64,000 nucleotides of DNA from Nocardia terpenica (GTDB taxonomy: Bacteria > Actinomycetota > Actinomycetes > Mycobacteriales > Mycobacteriaceae). Where the stretch lies: NCBI RefSeq assembly GCF_013186535.1, contig NZ_JABMCZ010000005.1:1550001-1614000 (forward strand), in the 5' to 3' direction. A program made the position numbers and the translations under genes. The notes under the pieces are model-generated. The model ran no database searches. It was not told where the DNA came from and saw only the letters and a program-made list of their open reading frames with translations. This document shows, piece by piece, positions 8,877 through 18,217 of this stretch (its first letter is position 1; each line of letters begins with the position of its first letter).

Positions 8877-9485
8877 TCAACGGTCCTGCCCGAGGGGGCG
8901 GCTGACGGTTCGCCATTCGCGGGCCCAGCGGGCGCGGTTGCGCAGGTCGAACGCCCAGTGCGCGAACGAGAGCACCGCCGCGGTCGCGAGCCATGCCGAC
9001 GTCAGCACCACCAGGCCGGTGCCCACACCGCGCACGGCGGCCGCGCCCGGGGGCGTCGGCTCGGAGGTCGGTGCGCCGTCGGGGCCGATCCACATCGAGA
9101 TCGTGTGCCCGCGAGCGGCATCGCGCGGCACGTCGACCGTCGCATGCCCCGGGCGGCCGTTCGCGGTCCACCGCACCGGGGCCTGGTATCGGTAGCTGAT
9201 CTGCCCGGCCGCGTCGGTCTCCGTAATCTTGGACGGATCCGCCGACAATGCCGCTGTGACACTACTTTTCGTCGCGTTCTCGCGCTGGATGTGCAGGGCC
9301 GAGCCGCTGTAGTCGGCGGTGCCCGCCGCACCGGCGACCGGTATCGCGGCCAGGATCACCGCCGCCGCGAGCAGTCGCAGCAGCCCCTCGCATCGATCCG
9401 AGCCGCGCATGAGCGGATTCGGATTCCACGGCTGGGCACGCCAGAATCGCCGGAGCGCGGAGGGAAATCGGGTCATGGCAATCAT
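8877..9485 (-). CDS. Rv1733c-like two-helix membrane protein
   Basis: A 202-residue protein whose layout matches M. tuberculosis Rv1733c, a DosR-regulon membrane antigen: a short basic N-terminus with NPLMRGSDR, a first transmembrane helix (about residues 36-55), an extracytoplasmic domain of about 90 residues with a PVRWTANGRPG motif, and a second helix (about 152-175) before a basic tail. Two starts are possible: ATG 9485 directly abuts the GAAGAG ribosome-binding site, while ATG 9476 has better spacing. The gene lies 29 bases before the Usp gene and 21 after the Acg gene. Confidence 0.82.
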   Translation of the reverse strand: MIAMTRFPSALRRFWRAQPWNPNPLMRGSDRCEGLLRLLAAAVILAAIPVAGAAGTADYSGSALHIQRENATKSSVTAALSADPSKITETDAAGQISYRYQAPVRWTANGRPGHATVDVPRDAARGHTISMWIGPDGAPTSEPTPPGAAAVRGVGTGLVVLTSAWLATAAVLSFAHWAFDLRNRARWAREWRTVSRPLGQDR

Positions 9486-9506
9486 CTCTTCACCGGTCGT
9501 GCCGCC

Positions 9507-10493
9507 TCACAGCGCGGACACGACCTCCTCGAGGGGACGTCGGGGTGTCGCGGGGATCGGCTCGGCACTCGTTGCCGCCCAACCGGTTCGGATGATGAGC
9601 TGCGGGATGCCGCTGTCGTGCAGGATCTCCGTGCGGATGGCCGCCCGGGTATCGGGCAGCTCCAGCGGTTCGCTCAGCGGGCAGGTGGCCAGCCCGAACG
9701 AGGTCGCGGTCAGCAGGACCGCGCTGGCGGCCTCACCGGCCCGCAATCGCGAGACCCGGTCGTCGCCCGCGGTACTCAGCACCAGCATCCGGTCGGCGAC
9801 GTCGATATCGTGGACAACCACCTGGGGCAGAACGGGATCGGCGAACGGCCGCACGGTCGCATCGGCCGCCGCCACCGCGCTGCGGGCGGGCACGCCCTGG
9901 GGAGAAGCGTGGCGGCCACTCCAGCGCGCCAATTCCGCGCCGTAGGAGAAGTCCCGGGCGTGGCTGGCGGCCGCCCGCTCGAACACTCGCAGCAGCAGTG
10001 CCCGGGCCTCCGCGGTCTCGACGTCCTGAGTCACGACACCGCAGGCGGACGCCGCATACCGCATCGCGTCGACGTAGGCGGCGGGTACCTCCCACGAGGT
10101 GCAGCGGCGGCGGTCGGTGCTGCGGCGGCCGATCGCTCGCGCCAGCTTGACCGCTTCGGCATTCGGTGCGGCGGGCCGGAATTCGATCGCGGCCAGATGA
10201 TCGGGCTCGGCCGGATTCGGCAGCCGGTGAATCACCGTCTCCCACCCGAACACCCGCAGCGCGACCCGCAGATGATGCAGCGCCGCACCGCAACTGACGA
10301 TCAGATCGCGCATATCGGGATCGGTGTGCGGCAGCTGCCGACTCGGATCGGCATACAGGTGCACGGTGCGCCTCCCCAACCGCCACAGCCACGGCTGCGT
10401 ATTGTGCACCGAGGGCGCCCGCACCGCCATCGCCAGCGCGGCGCGGACTGTGTCGTGATCGGGATGTGGAGTCGACCCCGTGAAATCGGCCAT
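9507..10493 (-). CDS. Acg-family nitroreductase-like flavoprotein, second copy
   Basis: A 328-residue paralogue of the protein at 6790-7794, again with the APSVHNTQPWLW motif and VSCGAALHHLRVAL segment. It heads a three-gene minus-strand unit with the Rv1733c-like and Usp genes. A GAAAGGGG ribosome-binding site is well spaced before ATG 10493. The family binds FMN; enzymatic activity is uncertain. Sequence identity with the first copy is clearly partial, so the pair is an old duplication rather than a recent one. Confidence 0.87.
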   Translation of the reverse strand: MADFTGSTPHPDHDTVRAALAMAVRAPSVHNTQPWLWRLGRRTVHLYADPSRQLPHTDPDMRDLIVSCGAALHHLRVALRVFGWETVIHRLPNPAEPDHLAAIEFRPAAPNAEAVKLARAIGRRSTDRRRCTSWEVPAAYVDAMRYAASACGVVTQDVETAEARALLLRVFERAAASHARDFSYGAELARWSGRHASPQGVPARSAVAAADATVRPFADPVLPQVVVHDIDVADRMLVLSTAGDDRVSRLRAGEAASAVLLTATSFGLATCPLSEPLELPDTRAAIRTEILHDSGIPQLIIRTGWAATSAEPIPATPRRPLEEVVSAL

Positions 10494-10701
10494 CGCTCGC
10501 CCCTTTCGGTCCGTGTCGGGAAAGACCGTTCCGGTTGTGTGCGTTCAGCATCCCGCGCGTACACCGCCGGGCGAGACGGCCGAAGGTCACCTGCCCACGG
10601 GCCGTCCGGCAGCCTCGAGGCCGAGACCGCCGAGAGCCCGCACAGGCCCGGAGTTCCCGTACAGATCCCGGGCGACGATTACCGGGGTGCAGGACCAGCG
10701 A

Positions 10702-11139
10702 CTATCGGACCGACCCGGTCGCGACGGAACCGAGCACGCTGGTCAGGCAGACGCCCGCGACGAGATTGATCGCGGCCGTGGCGATCTGGGCGCTGTGCTC
10801 GGCGGAGACGGTGAACGGCAGGATCACCGCTGCCGCCGTGGCCAGTGCGGTGATCCAGTAGAAGAAGGTGAGCGGGCTGGGCATGAATTCCAGCAGCAGG
10901 TGCAGCAGCGCCGTGGCGAGCAGGGTGATCCCGGCGGCGGCGAGGGCGTAGGTGGTGGTGTTGGCGGTGCCGTAGGCGCCTTCGCGGGCGGGGGCGAGCA
11001 CGGGAATGCCGAAGACGCCCCGGACCAGCAGGATGGCGACGACGATGAGCAGGGCCATCACGACCGCGGTGCCGATGCCACCGGCCCACAGTCGCCCGGC
11101 GCGAATCCTCGGCGGCGGAGGCGGTTCGTAGTCGCTCAT
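10702..11139 (-). CDS. DUF6069 four-helix membrane protein
   Basis: A 145-residue protein with a proline-rich cytoplasmic N-terminus (PPPPPRIRAGR) and four predicted transmembrane helices, including the VLLVRGVF-type first helix and the ALLHLLLEFMPSPLTFF segment characteristic of DUF6069. Function is unknown. The frame is open further upstream, but ATG 11139 has a good GAAAGGCGG ribosome-binding site and yields the family's usual length. It lies between the Acg unit and the phosphoketolase gene, all on the same strand. Confidence 0.82.
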   Translation of the reverse strand: MSDYEPPPPPRIRAGRLWAGGIGTAVVMALLIVVAILLVRGVFGIPVLAPAREGAYGTANTTTYALAAAGITLLATALLHLLLEFMPSPLTFFYWITALATAAAVILPFTVSAEHSAQIATAAINLVAGVCLTSVLGSVATGSVR

Positions 11140-11288
11140 ATCGGACCGCCTTTCGATGGCCAGGTGTCGCATCGCAGAACCGGCGCTCGGCTGAACACCC
11201 CCATGTGTTACCACAGTTGCGCTTGTATCGGGGCGCCATCGCGAACCTCGACCCGCCATTTCGTCTTGCCGCCACCCGCGTCCGGTCG

Positions 11289-13673
11289 TCACCTACCGGG
11301 AGGCACTCCCTGCCATCGCCAGTCGCTGATCTCCGGCGGGTCCTCGCCGTATCGGCAGGCGTACGCCTCGGCCCGGTCCAGCAATTCGAGCAGCCGGTCG
11401 CGCAGGTGCCCGATCCGGTCGCCCACGCGCGCAACCTGTTCCAGCGCGGCCAGGGCCAGGTGATAGCGGTCGATGCCGTTCATCGCGCACATCTGGAACG
11501 GGGTCGTCGTGGTGCCGTTGTCGTGGAAGCCACGCACGTGCAGCCGCTCGTGGCCGGGACGGCGATAGGTGAGCTGGTGGATCAGCCACGGGTAGCCGTG
11601 GAAGGCGAACACGATCGGCCGCAACGCGGTGAAGATCTCGACGTAGCGCCGGTCGGAGATGCCGTGCGGATGCCGGTCGGCGGGGAACAGCCGCGCCAGA
11701 TCGACGATGTTCACCACGCGCACAGCGAGATCCGGCGCCATCTCGCGCAGCACCGCGACCGCGGCCAGCGTCTCCTGGGTCGGCACGTCGCCCGCGCAGG
11801 CCAGCACCACATCGGTGTCGCCGCCCTGATCCGAACTGGCCCAACTCCAGACGCCCAGCCCCTGCGCGCAATGCAGCCGGGCCTGCTCGTCGGTCAGATA
11901 TTGCAGCGCCGGTTGCTTGCCCGCCACAACCACATTCACCCGGTCGCGGCTGCGCAGGCAGTGGTCGAACACGTGCAGCAGGGTGTTGGCGTCGGGCGGC
12001 AGATACACCCGGCACACCTCCGGCCGCTTGCTCAGCACATGGTCGATGAATCCGGGGTCCTGATGCGAGGCCCCGTTGTGATCCTGCCGCCACACATGCG
12101 AGGTGATCAGGTAGTTGAGGCTGGAAAGCGGCTCCCGCCAAGGGAATTCGGCGGCCATATGCAGCCACTTCGCGTGCTGCACCACCATCGAGTCCACGAC
12201 GTGCGCGAACGCCTCGTAGGTGGAGAAGACCCCGTGCCGCCCGGTCAGCAGATAGCCTTCCAGCCAGCCCTGGCACAGATGCTCCGACAGCACCTCGAAC
12301 ACCCGGCCGTCCGGGGCCAGCCGATCGTCGCCGGGGCGGACGGTGTCGCACCAGCGTCGCCCGGTCACCTCCAGCACCGCGTCCAAACGGTTGGAGGCGT
12401 GCTCGTCGGGTGAAAAGAACAGCAGGTCACGGGGATTGGCGACGGCGGCATCGCGCAGGTAACCGCCCAGCACCCGCGTGGCCTCGCCGACGGTCGCACC
12501 CGGTTCGGGCACGGGAACGGCGTGCTCGGCCGCGTCCGGGAGTCGCAGGTCGGTCCGAGTTCGCCCGTGCGCCAGCGGATTCGCGCTCATCCGCAGATCG
12601 GCGCGCGGAGGCAGATCGCGGATCTGCCGTGTCGGAGCGCCCTTCTCGTCGAACAACTCCTCGGGCCGATACGAGCGCAGCCAGCGCTCCAGCATTGCCA
12701 GATGCTCCGGATTGTCCCGGACCCCGGCCAGGGGCACCTGGTGGGCGCGGAACGTGCCCTCCACCGCGACCCCGTCCACGACCGCCGGGCCGGTCCAGCC
12801 CTTCGGGGTGGCCAGCACGATCATCGGCAGCCGGGGATTGCGCGGCCCGATGCCCAGCCGGGCGTCGTCGCGGATCTCGTCGATGCGTTCGAACACCTCG
12901 TTGAGCACCGCGATATACCGTTCGTGCACCTGCCGCGGGTCGTCGCCGGTCACATACAGCGGCTCCCAGCCGTGCCCGGTCAGCAGCGCGGTCAGATCCT
13001 CGCGCGGCATGCGTGCCAGCAACGTCGGATTGGCGATCTTGTAGCCGTTGAGATGCAGGATCGGCAGGACCACCCCGTCGGCGACCGGGTTCAGGAATGC
13101 CGGTGCGTGCCAACTCGTCGCCAGCGCACCGGTTTCCGCCTCCCCGTCGCCGATCATGCACGCCACGACCAGATCCGGGTTGTCCAGCGCCGCCCCGGTC
13201 GCATGGGCGAGCGAGTATCCCAGCTCGCCGCCCTCGTGGATCGAACCCGGCAGGTGCGGCGAGGTGTGACTGGGCACGCCGCCCGGAAACGAGAACTGCC
13301 GGAACAACTCTCGCATACCGTCGGCGTCGCGCGCGGCCTCCGGATGGTGTTCGCCGTAGGTGCCCTCCAGCCAGGCCGCCGCGTTCAGTCCCGCGGCCCC
13401 GTGGCCGGGCCCGCAGACGAACAGCATCGGCTGCCGCCGCCGCACGATCACGCGGTTGAGGTGCGCATAGGTCAGCGTGATACCCGGCACGCTCCCCCAG
13501 TGCCCGATCAGGCGCGGCTTGATATGGTGCGGCGCAAGCGGTTCCGTCAGCAGCGGATTGTCCAGCAGATAGATCTGCCCCGCCGACAGGTAGTTCGCCG
13601 CCCGCCACCACGCATCCAGATCCTCGATCATCTCCGCCGTGCCGATCTCCAGCGGGGCCAACGCATCGGTCAT
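11289..13673 (-). CDS. xfp: Xylulose-5-phosphate/fructose-6-phosphate phosphoketolase
   Basis: A full-length 794-residue thiamine-diphosphate enzyme that cleaves xylulose-5-P or fructose-6-P with phosphate, giving acetyl-P plus glyceraldehyde-3-P or erythrose-4-P. Family signatures are visible: YLSAGQIYL, RLIGHWG, GPGHGA, SHTSPHLPGSIHEGGELGYSL, and the ThDP/Mg element GDGEAETG followed by WHAPAFLN. A GGAG ribosome-binding site precedes ATG 13673. It lies ten bases after the Usp gene on the minus strand, forming a two-gene unit. Acetyl-P formation without oxidation suits low-oxygen metabolism, in line with the candidate DosR site upstream of the unit. Confidence 0.95.
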   Translation of the reverse strand: MTDALAPLEIGTAEMIEDLDAWWRAANYLSAGQIYLLDNPLLTEPLAPHHIKPRLIGHWGSVPGITLTYAHLNRVIVRRRQPMLFVCGPGHGAAGLNAAAWLEGTYGEHHPEAARDADGMRELFRQFSFPGGVPSHTSPHLPGSIHEGGELGYSLAHATGAALDNPDLVVACMIGDGEAETGALATSWHAPAFLNPVADGVVLPILHLNGYKIANPTLLARMPREDLTALLTGHGWEPLYVTGDDPRQVHERYIAVLNEVFERIDEIRDDARLGIGPRNPRLPMIVLATPKGWTGPAVVDGVAVEGTFRAHQVPLAGVRDNPEHLAMLERWLRSYRPEELFDEKGAPTRQIRDLPPRADLRMSANPLAHGRTRTDLRLPDAAEHAVPVPEPGATVGEATRVLGGYLRDAAVANPRDLLFFSPDEHASNRLDAVLEVTGRRWCDTVRPGDDRLAPDGRVFEVLSEHLCQGWLEGYLLTGRHGVFSTYEAFAHVVDSMVVQHAKWLHMAAEFPWREPLSSLNYLITSHVWRQDHNGASHQDPGFIDHVLSKRPEVCRVYLPPDANTLLHVFDHCLRSRDRVNVVVAGKQPALQYLTDEQARLHCAQGLGVWSWASSDQGGDTDVVLACAGDVPTQETLAAVAVLREMAPDLAVRVVNIVDLARLFPADRHPHGISDRRYVEIFTALRPIVFAFHGYPWLIHQLTYRRPGHERLHVRGFHDNGTTTTPFQMCAMNGIDRYHLALAALEQVARVGDRIGHLRDRLLELLDRAEAYACRYGEDPPEISDWRWQGVPPGR

Positions 13674-13683
13674 CGCACACTCC

Positions 13684-14604
13684 CTATTTCGCCGGATGGA
13701 CTACCATGATCGGGCAATTTGCGTGTTGCACAAGGGAATTCGAGGTGGACCCCAGCAGCAGCCCCTGAAATCCGCCGCGCCCGCGGCTACCCACCACCAC
13801 CAGTTGCGCCGACTCCGACCACTTCCGCAATATCCCGGCCGGGCTCGACATCGCCACGCTGCGGGTCACCGTGACGTCCGGATACTTCTCCTGCCACCCC
13901 GCCAATCGCTCGGCCAGCACCGCGTGCTCGTTCACCTCGATATCGGGCACCAGGAACAACAGATACGGATCCCCCGCGAACTCCCCGAAGTTCGCGTCGT
14001 TCCACACATGCACCGCCACCAGTTCCGCGCCGCGCTGCGACGCCTCCTCGAACGCGGCGCCGAGCGCGGCCTCGCTCACCGCGCTGCCATCGACGCCGAC
14101 CACCACCGGGCCGTCTTCGCGCACGGCATCGGTATCGGGGTTCGTGCGCACCACCGCAATCGACCCGAAGCCGTGCGCGGTAACCGCCAGCAGTGTCGTA
14201 CCCAGGTGGGCGCGCAGACCGTTCGTCCCCGCCGCCCCGAGCACGGTCAGATACGCCGAGCCGCTGAGCCGCCGCAGCAGCGCGGCCGGGGCCTCCGACG
14301 ACACCTCGGTGTCGACCCGGACCTCCGGCGCGGCGTCTCGCGCCCGGCGAGCGCACCGCTCCACCAGCGTCTCCGCCCGAACTCTCGCGGCGTCCAGCAC
14401 CGGCGGCACCCACACGTCGTAGCGACCGCAGACCTGCGATATCCGATCCAGACCCAGGCCGTGCACGATCCGCACCGCGCGTCGGCGTTGCGCGGCGAGT
14501 GCGACCGCCCAGTCCAGCGCCCGCTCCGAGGCGTCGGAACCGTCCACGCCGACCACAACCGCCGCCGACGCCAAGTGGTGCATGTCATCGAGTTGCTCGA
14601 CCAT
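13684..14604 (-). CDS. Tandem-domain universal stress protein
   Basis: A 306-residue double-Usp protein. The second domain has a complete ATP-binding signature GSRGRGGFQGLLLGSTSNS. In the first domain the equivalent stretch (GAAGTNGLRAHLGTT) keeps the glycine spacing but is degenerate, so the two domains may differ in nucleotide binding. DGSDASER and DGSAVSEA mark the domain starts. It is the promoter-proximal gene of the Usp-xfp unit; a DosR-box match lies 82-101 bases upstream of its ATG. It shares family but not close sequence with the Usp at 7951-8847. Confidence 0.92.
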   Translation of the reverse strand: MVEQLDDMHHLASAAVVVGVDGSDASERALDWAVALAAQRRRAVRIVHGLGLDRISQVCGRYDVWVPPVLDAARVRAETLVERCARRARDAAPEVRVDTEVSSEAPAALLRRLSGSAYLTVLGAAGTNGLRAHLGTTLLAVTAHGFGSIAVVRTNPDTDAVREDGPVVVGVDGSAVSEAALGAAFEEASQRGAELVAVHVWNDANFGEFAGDPYLLFLVPDIEVNEHAVLAERLAGWQEKYPDVTVTRSVAMSSPAGILRKWSESAQLVVVGSRGRGGFQGLLLGSTSNSLVQHANCPIMVVHPAK

Positions 14605-14685
14605 CGCGAACCCTTTCCCTCGGCCGTGGGATGCCCGCTATCCGGGTGGACAACCATCACCGTAGGAATCCGCGCACCCTGGGCG

Positions 14686-14705
14686 ATGCGGCCTAAAGTC
14701 CTCGT
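14686..14705. promoter_or_regulatory. Candidate DosR (DevR) box
   Basis: The 20-mer atgcggcctaaagtcctcgt matches the mycobacterial DosR consensus TTSGGGACTWWAGTCCCSAA at 14 of 20 positions, including an unbroken central CTAAAGTCC. It lies between the divergent Usp-xfp unit and the SHOCT-domain gene and could serve either. The neighbouring genes are of DosR-regulon type, which makes a chance match less likely. No DosR or DosS gene is in the window. Confidence 0.6.
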
Positions 14706-14792
14706 CCCCGGGGCAGTTGGGCCGCCGCGAAAGCCGGTCTCCGGTTGCACAATCGGCAGTGTCCACCCACGGTCCCGCGACGGAGGTTCGTG

Positions 14793-15053
14793 ATGATGAT
14801 GTGGTATGCCCACGACCTGAGCGGATGGGGGTACGGGCTGATGGCGGTCGGCATGATGCTGTTCTGGGCAATGCTGTTCCTCGGCCTGATCACCGCCATC
14901 CGCTACACCGACAGCACCCGGCGCGCCGAATCCTCCGACGATGCGCCACAACACAATCCGACACCACAGCAGATCCTGGCCCTCCGGTACGCGCGCGGAG
15001 AGATCGACGACAACGAGTACGCGCGCCGATCGCGGACGCTGGAGGCCGGTTGA
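14793..15053 (+). CDS. Small membrane protein with C-terminal SHOCT domain
   Basis: An 86-residue protein with a hydrophobic helix (about residues 12-33, rich in Gly, Met and Phe) and a C-terminal SHOCT motif, PQQILALRYARGEIDDNEYARRS in outline (start at residue 57). SHOCT domains are short oligomerisation elements found on many small actinobacterial membrane proteins. A CGGAGG ribosome-binding site is spaced six bases from ATG 14793; the GTG at 14790 is an alternative. It is divergent from the Usp-xfp unit across the DosR-box candidate. Confidence 0.82.
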   Translation: MMMWYAHDLSGWGYGLMAVGMMLFWAMLFLGLITAIRYTDSTRRAESSDDAPQHNPTPQQILALRYARGEIDDNEYARRSRTLEAG

Positions 15054-15133
15054 CCAGCCCTGTGCGTCTTGGCCGACACGTTCACCGATGCGGTCCTGGA
15101 AGATACTCGAGTGTGCCCTGGTTGAATCGGGTT

Positions 15134-16138
15134 ATGCGTGCAGTCGTCTACTCCGAGACCGGCCCGTCGTCTGTCTTACGGCTTGTCCAGCGACCCGACC
15201 CCGTCCCGGGGTGGGGTGAGGTGGTGGTCCGCATCGTGCGTGCGGGCGTGAATCCGACGGACTGGAAATTTCGTGCGGGCTTGGCCGATATCTCCGGTGA
15301 GATCGCGCCGGGCCAAGACGGCGCAGGCGTCGTCGAGGCAGTCGGGCCTGGTGTCGATCACGTCAGGGTCGGTGAGCGGGTGTGGCTGCTGCTGGCTCAG
15401 CAGGGCCGCGCGTATGGCACCGCTACCGAACTGACGGTGCAACCGGCGAATCGGGTGATACCTCTACCGGATCGAGCATCCTTCGACCTTGGAGCCGCAC
15501 TGGGCGTGCCGTTCATCACCGCGCATCGGCTGCTGACCTCCGGCACGGTGACACGGCTGGCGCCGGGCGCCTTGACGGGACAGACCGTGCTCGTCGCCGG
15601 TGGCGCCGGTGCCGTCGGCAACGCCGCGATTCAACTGGCCCGCTGGGCGGGGGCAACCGTCATCACAACCGTCAGTTCCACCACGAAAGCGACGCTCGCG
15701 CGCGCCGCCGGAGCCGACCATGTGGTGAATTACCGAGAGAGCGACCCGGCGGCCGAAATCCTCGCGATCGCACCCGATGGCGTCGACCTCATCGCCGAGG
15801 TCGCACCGGCGCCCAACGCCACTCTCGACCTGGCCGTGACCAGAATTCACGGCACAATCGCGGTCTACGCCAGCAACGGCGGCGACGACCTGGTGTTGCC
15901 CCTGCGGGCGGCCTACAGCAAGAACCTGCGCTTCCAGTTCACCATCCTCTACACCCTCGACCAAACGCTGTTGCGAGCGGCTGTGGACGACATCACCGCC
16001 GCACTCACCGACAATGCCCTCCGGGTAGGCGTTGACGCCGGTCTTCCGCTACACCACTACGACCTGGCCCAGACCGCCGCCGCGCACGACGCGGTCGAAC
16101 AGGGAGCGGTCGGCAAGGTCCTGCTCGACCTTGACTGA
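15134..16138 (+). CDS. Zinc-independent NADPH:quinone oxidoreductase (MDR family)
   Basis: A 334-residue medium-chain dehydrogenase/reductase of the quinone-reductase branch. The catalytic-domain motif VRAGVNPTDWKFRAG and the DGAGVV element are followed by the Rossmann motif LVAGGAGAVGNAAIQLA. The zinc-binding cysteines of alcohol dehydrogenases are absent. It would reduce quinones or enoyl substrates with NADPH in the cytosol. ATG 15134 gives the conserved MRAVVYSETG start. The gene is monocistronic and convergent with the ClC gene. Confidence 0.9.
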   Translation: MRAVVYSETGPSSVLRLVQRPDPVPGWGEVVVRIVRAGVNPTDWKFRAGLADISGEIAPGQDGAGVVEAVGPGVDHVRVGERVWLLLAQQGRAYGTATELTVQPANRVIPLPDRASFDLGAALGVPFITAHRLLTSGTVTRLAPGALTGQTVLVAGGAGAVGNAAIQLARWAGATVITTVSSTTKATLARAAGADHVVNYRESDPAAEILAIAPDGVDLIAEVAPAPNATLDLAVTRIHGTIAVYASNGGDDLVLPLRAAYSKNLRFQFTILYTLDQTLLRAAVDDITAALTDNALRVGVDAGLPLHHYDLAQTAAAHDAVEQGAVGKVLLDLD

Positions 16139-16270
16139 GCGATTCCATCGTGCACTCTGCTGGTGTGGTGCTGATGCCGCTGCTCAGTACCACGCCGCAG
16201 CCGACATAGTGTGTCGAATCCAAACCGATGGACACTAAAGGGACGGCCCAGTCGTCCGGTGAGCCACAAT

Positions 16271-18076
16271 TCAAGGTGGGGGTGCGGGTGTGGTCTGTTG
16301 TAGGGCGGTGAGGATGGTGCGGTGGGTGAGCCAGCCGACGAGGGTGTGGCCGTCGCGGTCGAGGACGGGGAGGCCGGTGTCGTCGGTGTGGGTGAGTGCG
16401 TCGAGAGCGTGTGTGAGGGTGGAGGTTTCGGTGATTTTCGGGGGTATGACGGCCAGGTCGGCGATGGTGTGGTCGGTGGCGTCGGGGTCGGCGAGGGCTT
16501 CGGCGACGGCTCGGGCGGTGAGGCAGCCGTGGTAGCGCTGGTCGGAGCCGATGATGGGTAGAACTCCGTTGGCGGACAACCAGATCGCGCGGCTGGCGGT
16601 GTCGATGGGTGTGTCGGCGGGGATCGGTTCGGGCATGAGTTCCATGACCGTCCCCACGGTGAGCCGGTCCAGGCGGTGTGCCGGACCGTGGTGTGCCGCA
16701 TCGAGATCGACGCCGCGGCGGGTGAGTTTGAGGGTGTAGATCGTCTCGCGGGACAGGACGCGGGAGATGCTGGTCGCCGCGACGATGGCGAGCATCAGCG
16801 GCAGGATGATGGTGTATTCGCCGGTGAGCTCGAACAGGATGATGACGGCGGTGATCGCGGCGCGGGTGGCGCCCGCGAAGGCCGCGCCCATGCCGACGAG
16901 CCCGTACATACCGGGTGCGGCGGTCGCGGCGGGGAACAGATGGTGGACGGCGATGCCGAAGGCGGTACCGCCCATCGCCCCGATGAACAGTGACGGTGCG
17001 AACACCCCGCCGGAGCCGCCGATGCCGATGGTGAGACTGGTGGCGATCATCTTGCCGATCATCAACGCCAGCAACATCCACAGCGCGTATCCGCCGTCGA
17101 TGGCGTGGCCGAGTACCGGGTAGCCCACGCCGTACATCTGCGGCAGCACCAGCAGCAACCCGCCGAGCAGCAGCCCGCCGACAGCGGGGCGTAACCATTC
17201 CGGGCCTCGCCACACCCAATCGCAGGCATCCTCGATCCGGTACAGGATGTGGGTGAACGCGACACCGACGGCACCGATCACGAGGCCCAGAATCGCGAAG
17301 CCCAGGTATTCCCACCCGGATTTCAGTGCGAACGCGGGCAGGTCCAGGAAGGGGCGGTTGCCGAACGCGGCGCGGCCGATGACGCTGGCGGTCACGCTGG
17401 ACAGGACGACCGCGCCGAAGGATTCGGCGGTGAAGTCGCGCAGGATCAGCTCCATCGCGAAGAACGGCCCGGCGATCGGAGCGTTGAAGGTGGCCGCGAT
17501 ACCACCGGCGGCACCGCAGGCCACCAGGATGCGCAGCCGGTTCTCGGGCACACGGACCACGCGGCCCAGGCTCGACCCCCACGCCGAGCCGATCTGCACG
17601 ATCGGTCCCTCCCGGCCGACCGATCCGCCGCCGCCGATGCACAGCGCCGAGGCGAGCGCCTTGACGACGGAGACCTGCGGAGGAATCCGGCCGCCGCGGG
17701 CGGCGACGGCGTACATGACCTCGGGCACCCCGTGACCACGCGCCTCGGGCGCGAACCGGGTGACCAAGGGTCCGTAGATCAGGCCCGCGACGACCGGGGC
17801 CAGCACCACGAACCACGGTCCCAGCGCAGGCAACCAGGGGTGGGCGGCATGCCCGGCGGCCGAGTAGTCGGCACGGCCGGACAGGATCCGGGTGAATGTC
17901 AGGATCAGCCAGCGGAACACGATCGCCCCCAGGCCCGCTCCCGCGCCGATCATCAGCGCCAGCCCGATCAGCCCGCCGTGGCTCTCTCGTACCCACTCCC
18001 ACACCGGGATTCGCGCCGGCACCGGTAAGGACCACCGTCGATCGCGGTCCGCCGGTCGTGTTCGTGTTGCTGTCAT
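16271..18076 (-). CDS. ClC-family chloride channel/antiporter with CBS domains
   Basis: A 601-residue ClC protein. The ion-path signatures are GHGVPE (114-119, in place of GSGIPE), GREGP (154-158, holding the gating Glu) and GGSGGVFAPS. About ten membrane helices are followed by a C-terminal pair of CBS domains (roughly 455-601), which bind adenine nucleotides in this family. Whether it is a channel or a proton antiporter cannot be decided here. ATG 18076 was preferred to an upstream frame extension because it lies 20 bases from a shared promoter motif (18097-18113). Confidence 0.92.
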   Translation of the reverse strand: MTATRTRPADRDRRWSLPVPARIPVWEWVRESHGGLIGLALMIGAGAGLGAIVFRWLILTFTRILSGRADYSAAGHAAHPWLPALGPWFVVLAPVVAGLIYGPLVTRFAPEARGHGVPEVMYAVAARGGRIPPQVSVVKALASALCIGGGGSVGREGPIVQIGSAWGSSLGRVVRVPENRLRILVACGAAGGIAATFNAPIAGPFFAMELILRDFTAESFGAVVLSSVTASVIGRAAFGNRPFLDLPAFALKSGWEYLGFAILGLVIGAVGVAFTHILYRIEDACDWVWRGPEWLRPAVGGLLLGGLLLVLPQMYGVGYPVLGHAIDGGYALWMLLALMIGKMIATSLTIGIGGSGGVFAPSLFIGAMGGTAFGIAVHHLFPAATAAPGMYGLVGMGAAFAGATRAAITAVIILFELTGEYTIILPLMLAIVAATSISRVLSRETIYTLKLTRRGVDLDAAHHGPAHRLDRLTVGTVMELMPEPIPADTPIDTASRAIWLSANGVLPIIGSDQRYHGCLTARAVAEALADPDATDHTIADLAVIPPKITETSTLTHALDALTHTDDTGLPVLDRDGHTLVGWLTHRTILTALQQTTPAPPP

Positions 18077-18096
18077 CGCACCCTCATCAGAAACTT

Positions 18097-18113
18097 GCAG
18101 AGTGCAATAATTG
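18097..18113 (-). promoter_or_regulatory. Shared 17-bp motif, copy A (ClC gene)
   Basis: On the minus strand this reads CAATTATTGCACTCTGC, the most divergent of five copies of a motif close to CAACTGTTGCAKACTGC. It also contains a 13-bp dyad TTGCAGAGTGCAA (plus strand). Its end is 20 bases from the ClC start codon, so a bound protein would sit at the promoter or the leader. Confidence 0.5.
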
Positions 18114-18200
18114 TAGTGGGTGTGAATCCGTGGGGGGATGCTCCCCCTCGGCGCTGCCCGCGCGATCCGCGCACACGCCACTCGCTACCCATGCAGTGAA

Positions 18201-18217
18201 CAACTGTTGCATACTGC
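18201..18217 (+). promoter_or_regulatory. Shared 17-bp motif, copy B (lipoprotein/esterase unit)
   Basis: CAACTGTTGCATACTGC, an exact match to the consensus, pointing toward the plus-strand genes at 18344 and 18522. It is 126 bases before the first supported start codon. Copies A and B face away from each other across the divergent intergenic region. Confidence 0.55.

Noticed and set aside
10510..10530. GTCGGGAAAGACCGTTCCGG upstream of the Acg unit, a possible DosR half-site
   Set aside because: Only about 8 of 20 positions match the consensus, so it was not listed.
16152..16160. GCACTCTGC, a partial copy of the shared 17-bp motif
   Set aside because: Only about 10 of 17 positions fit and it lies in a convergent region with no start codon nearby.
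16225..16250. ACTAAAGGGAC resembling a DosR box
   Set aside because: Only the central ACTAAAG fits; the outer dyad is absent and the site lies between convergent genes.
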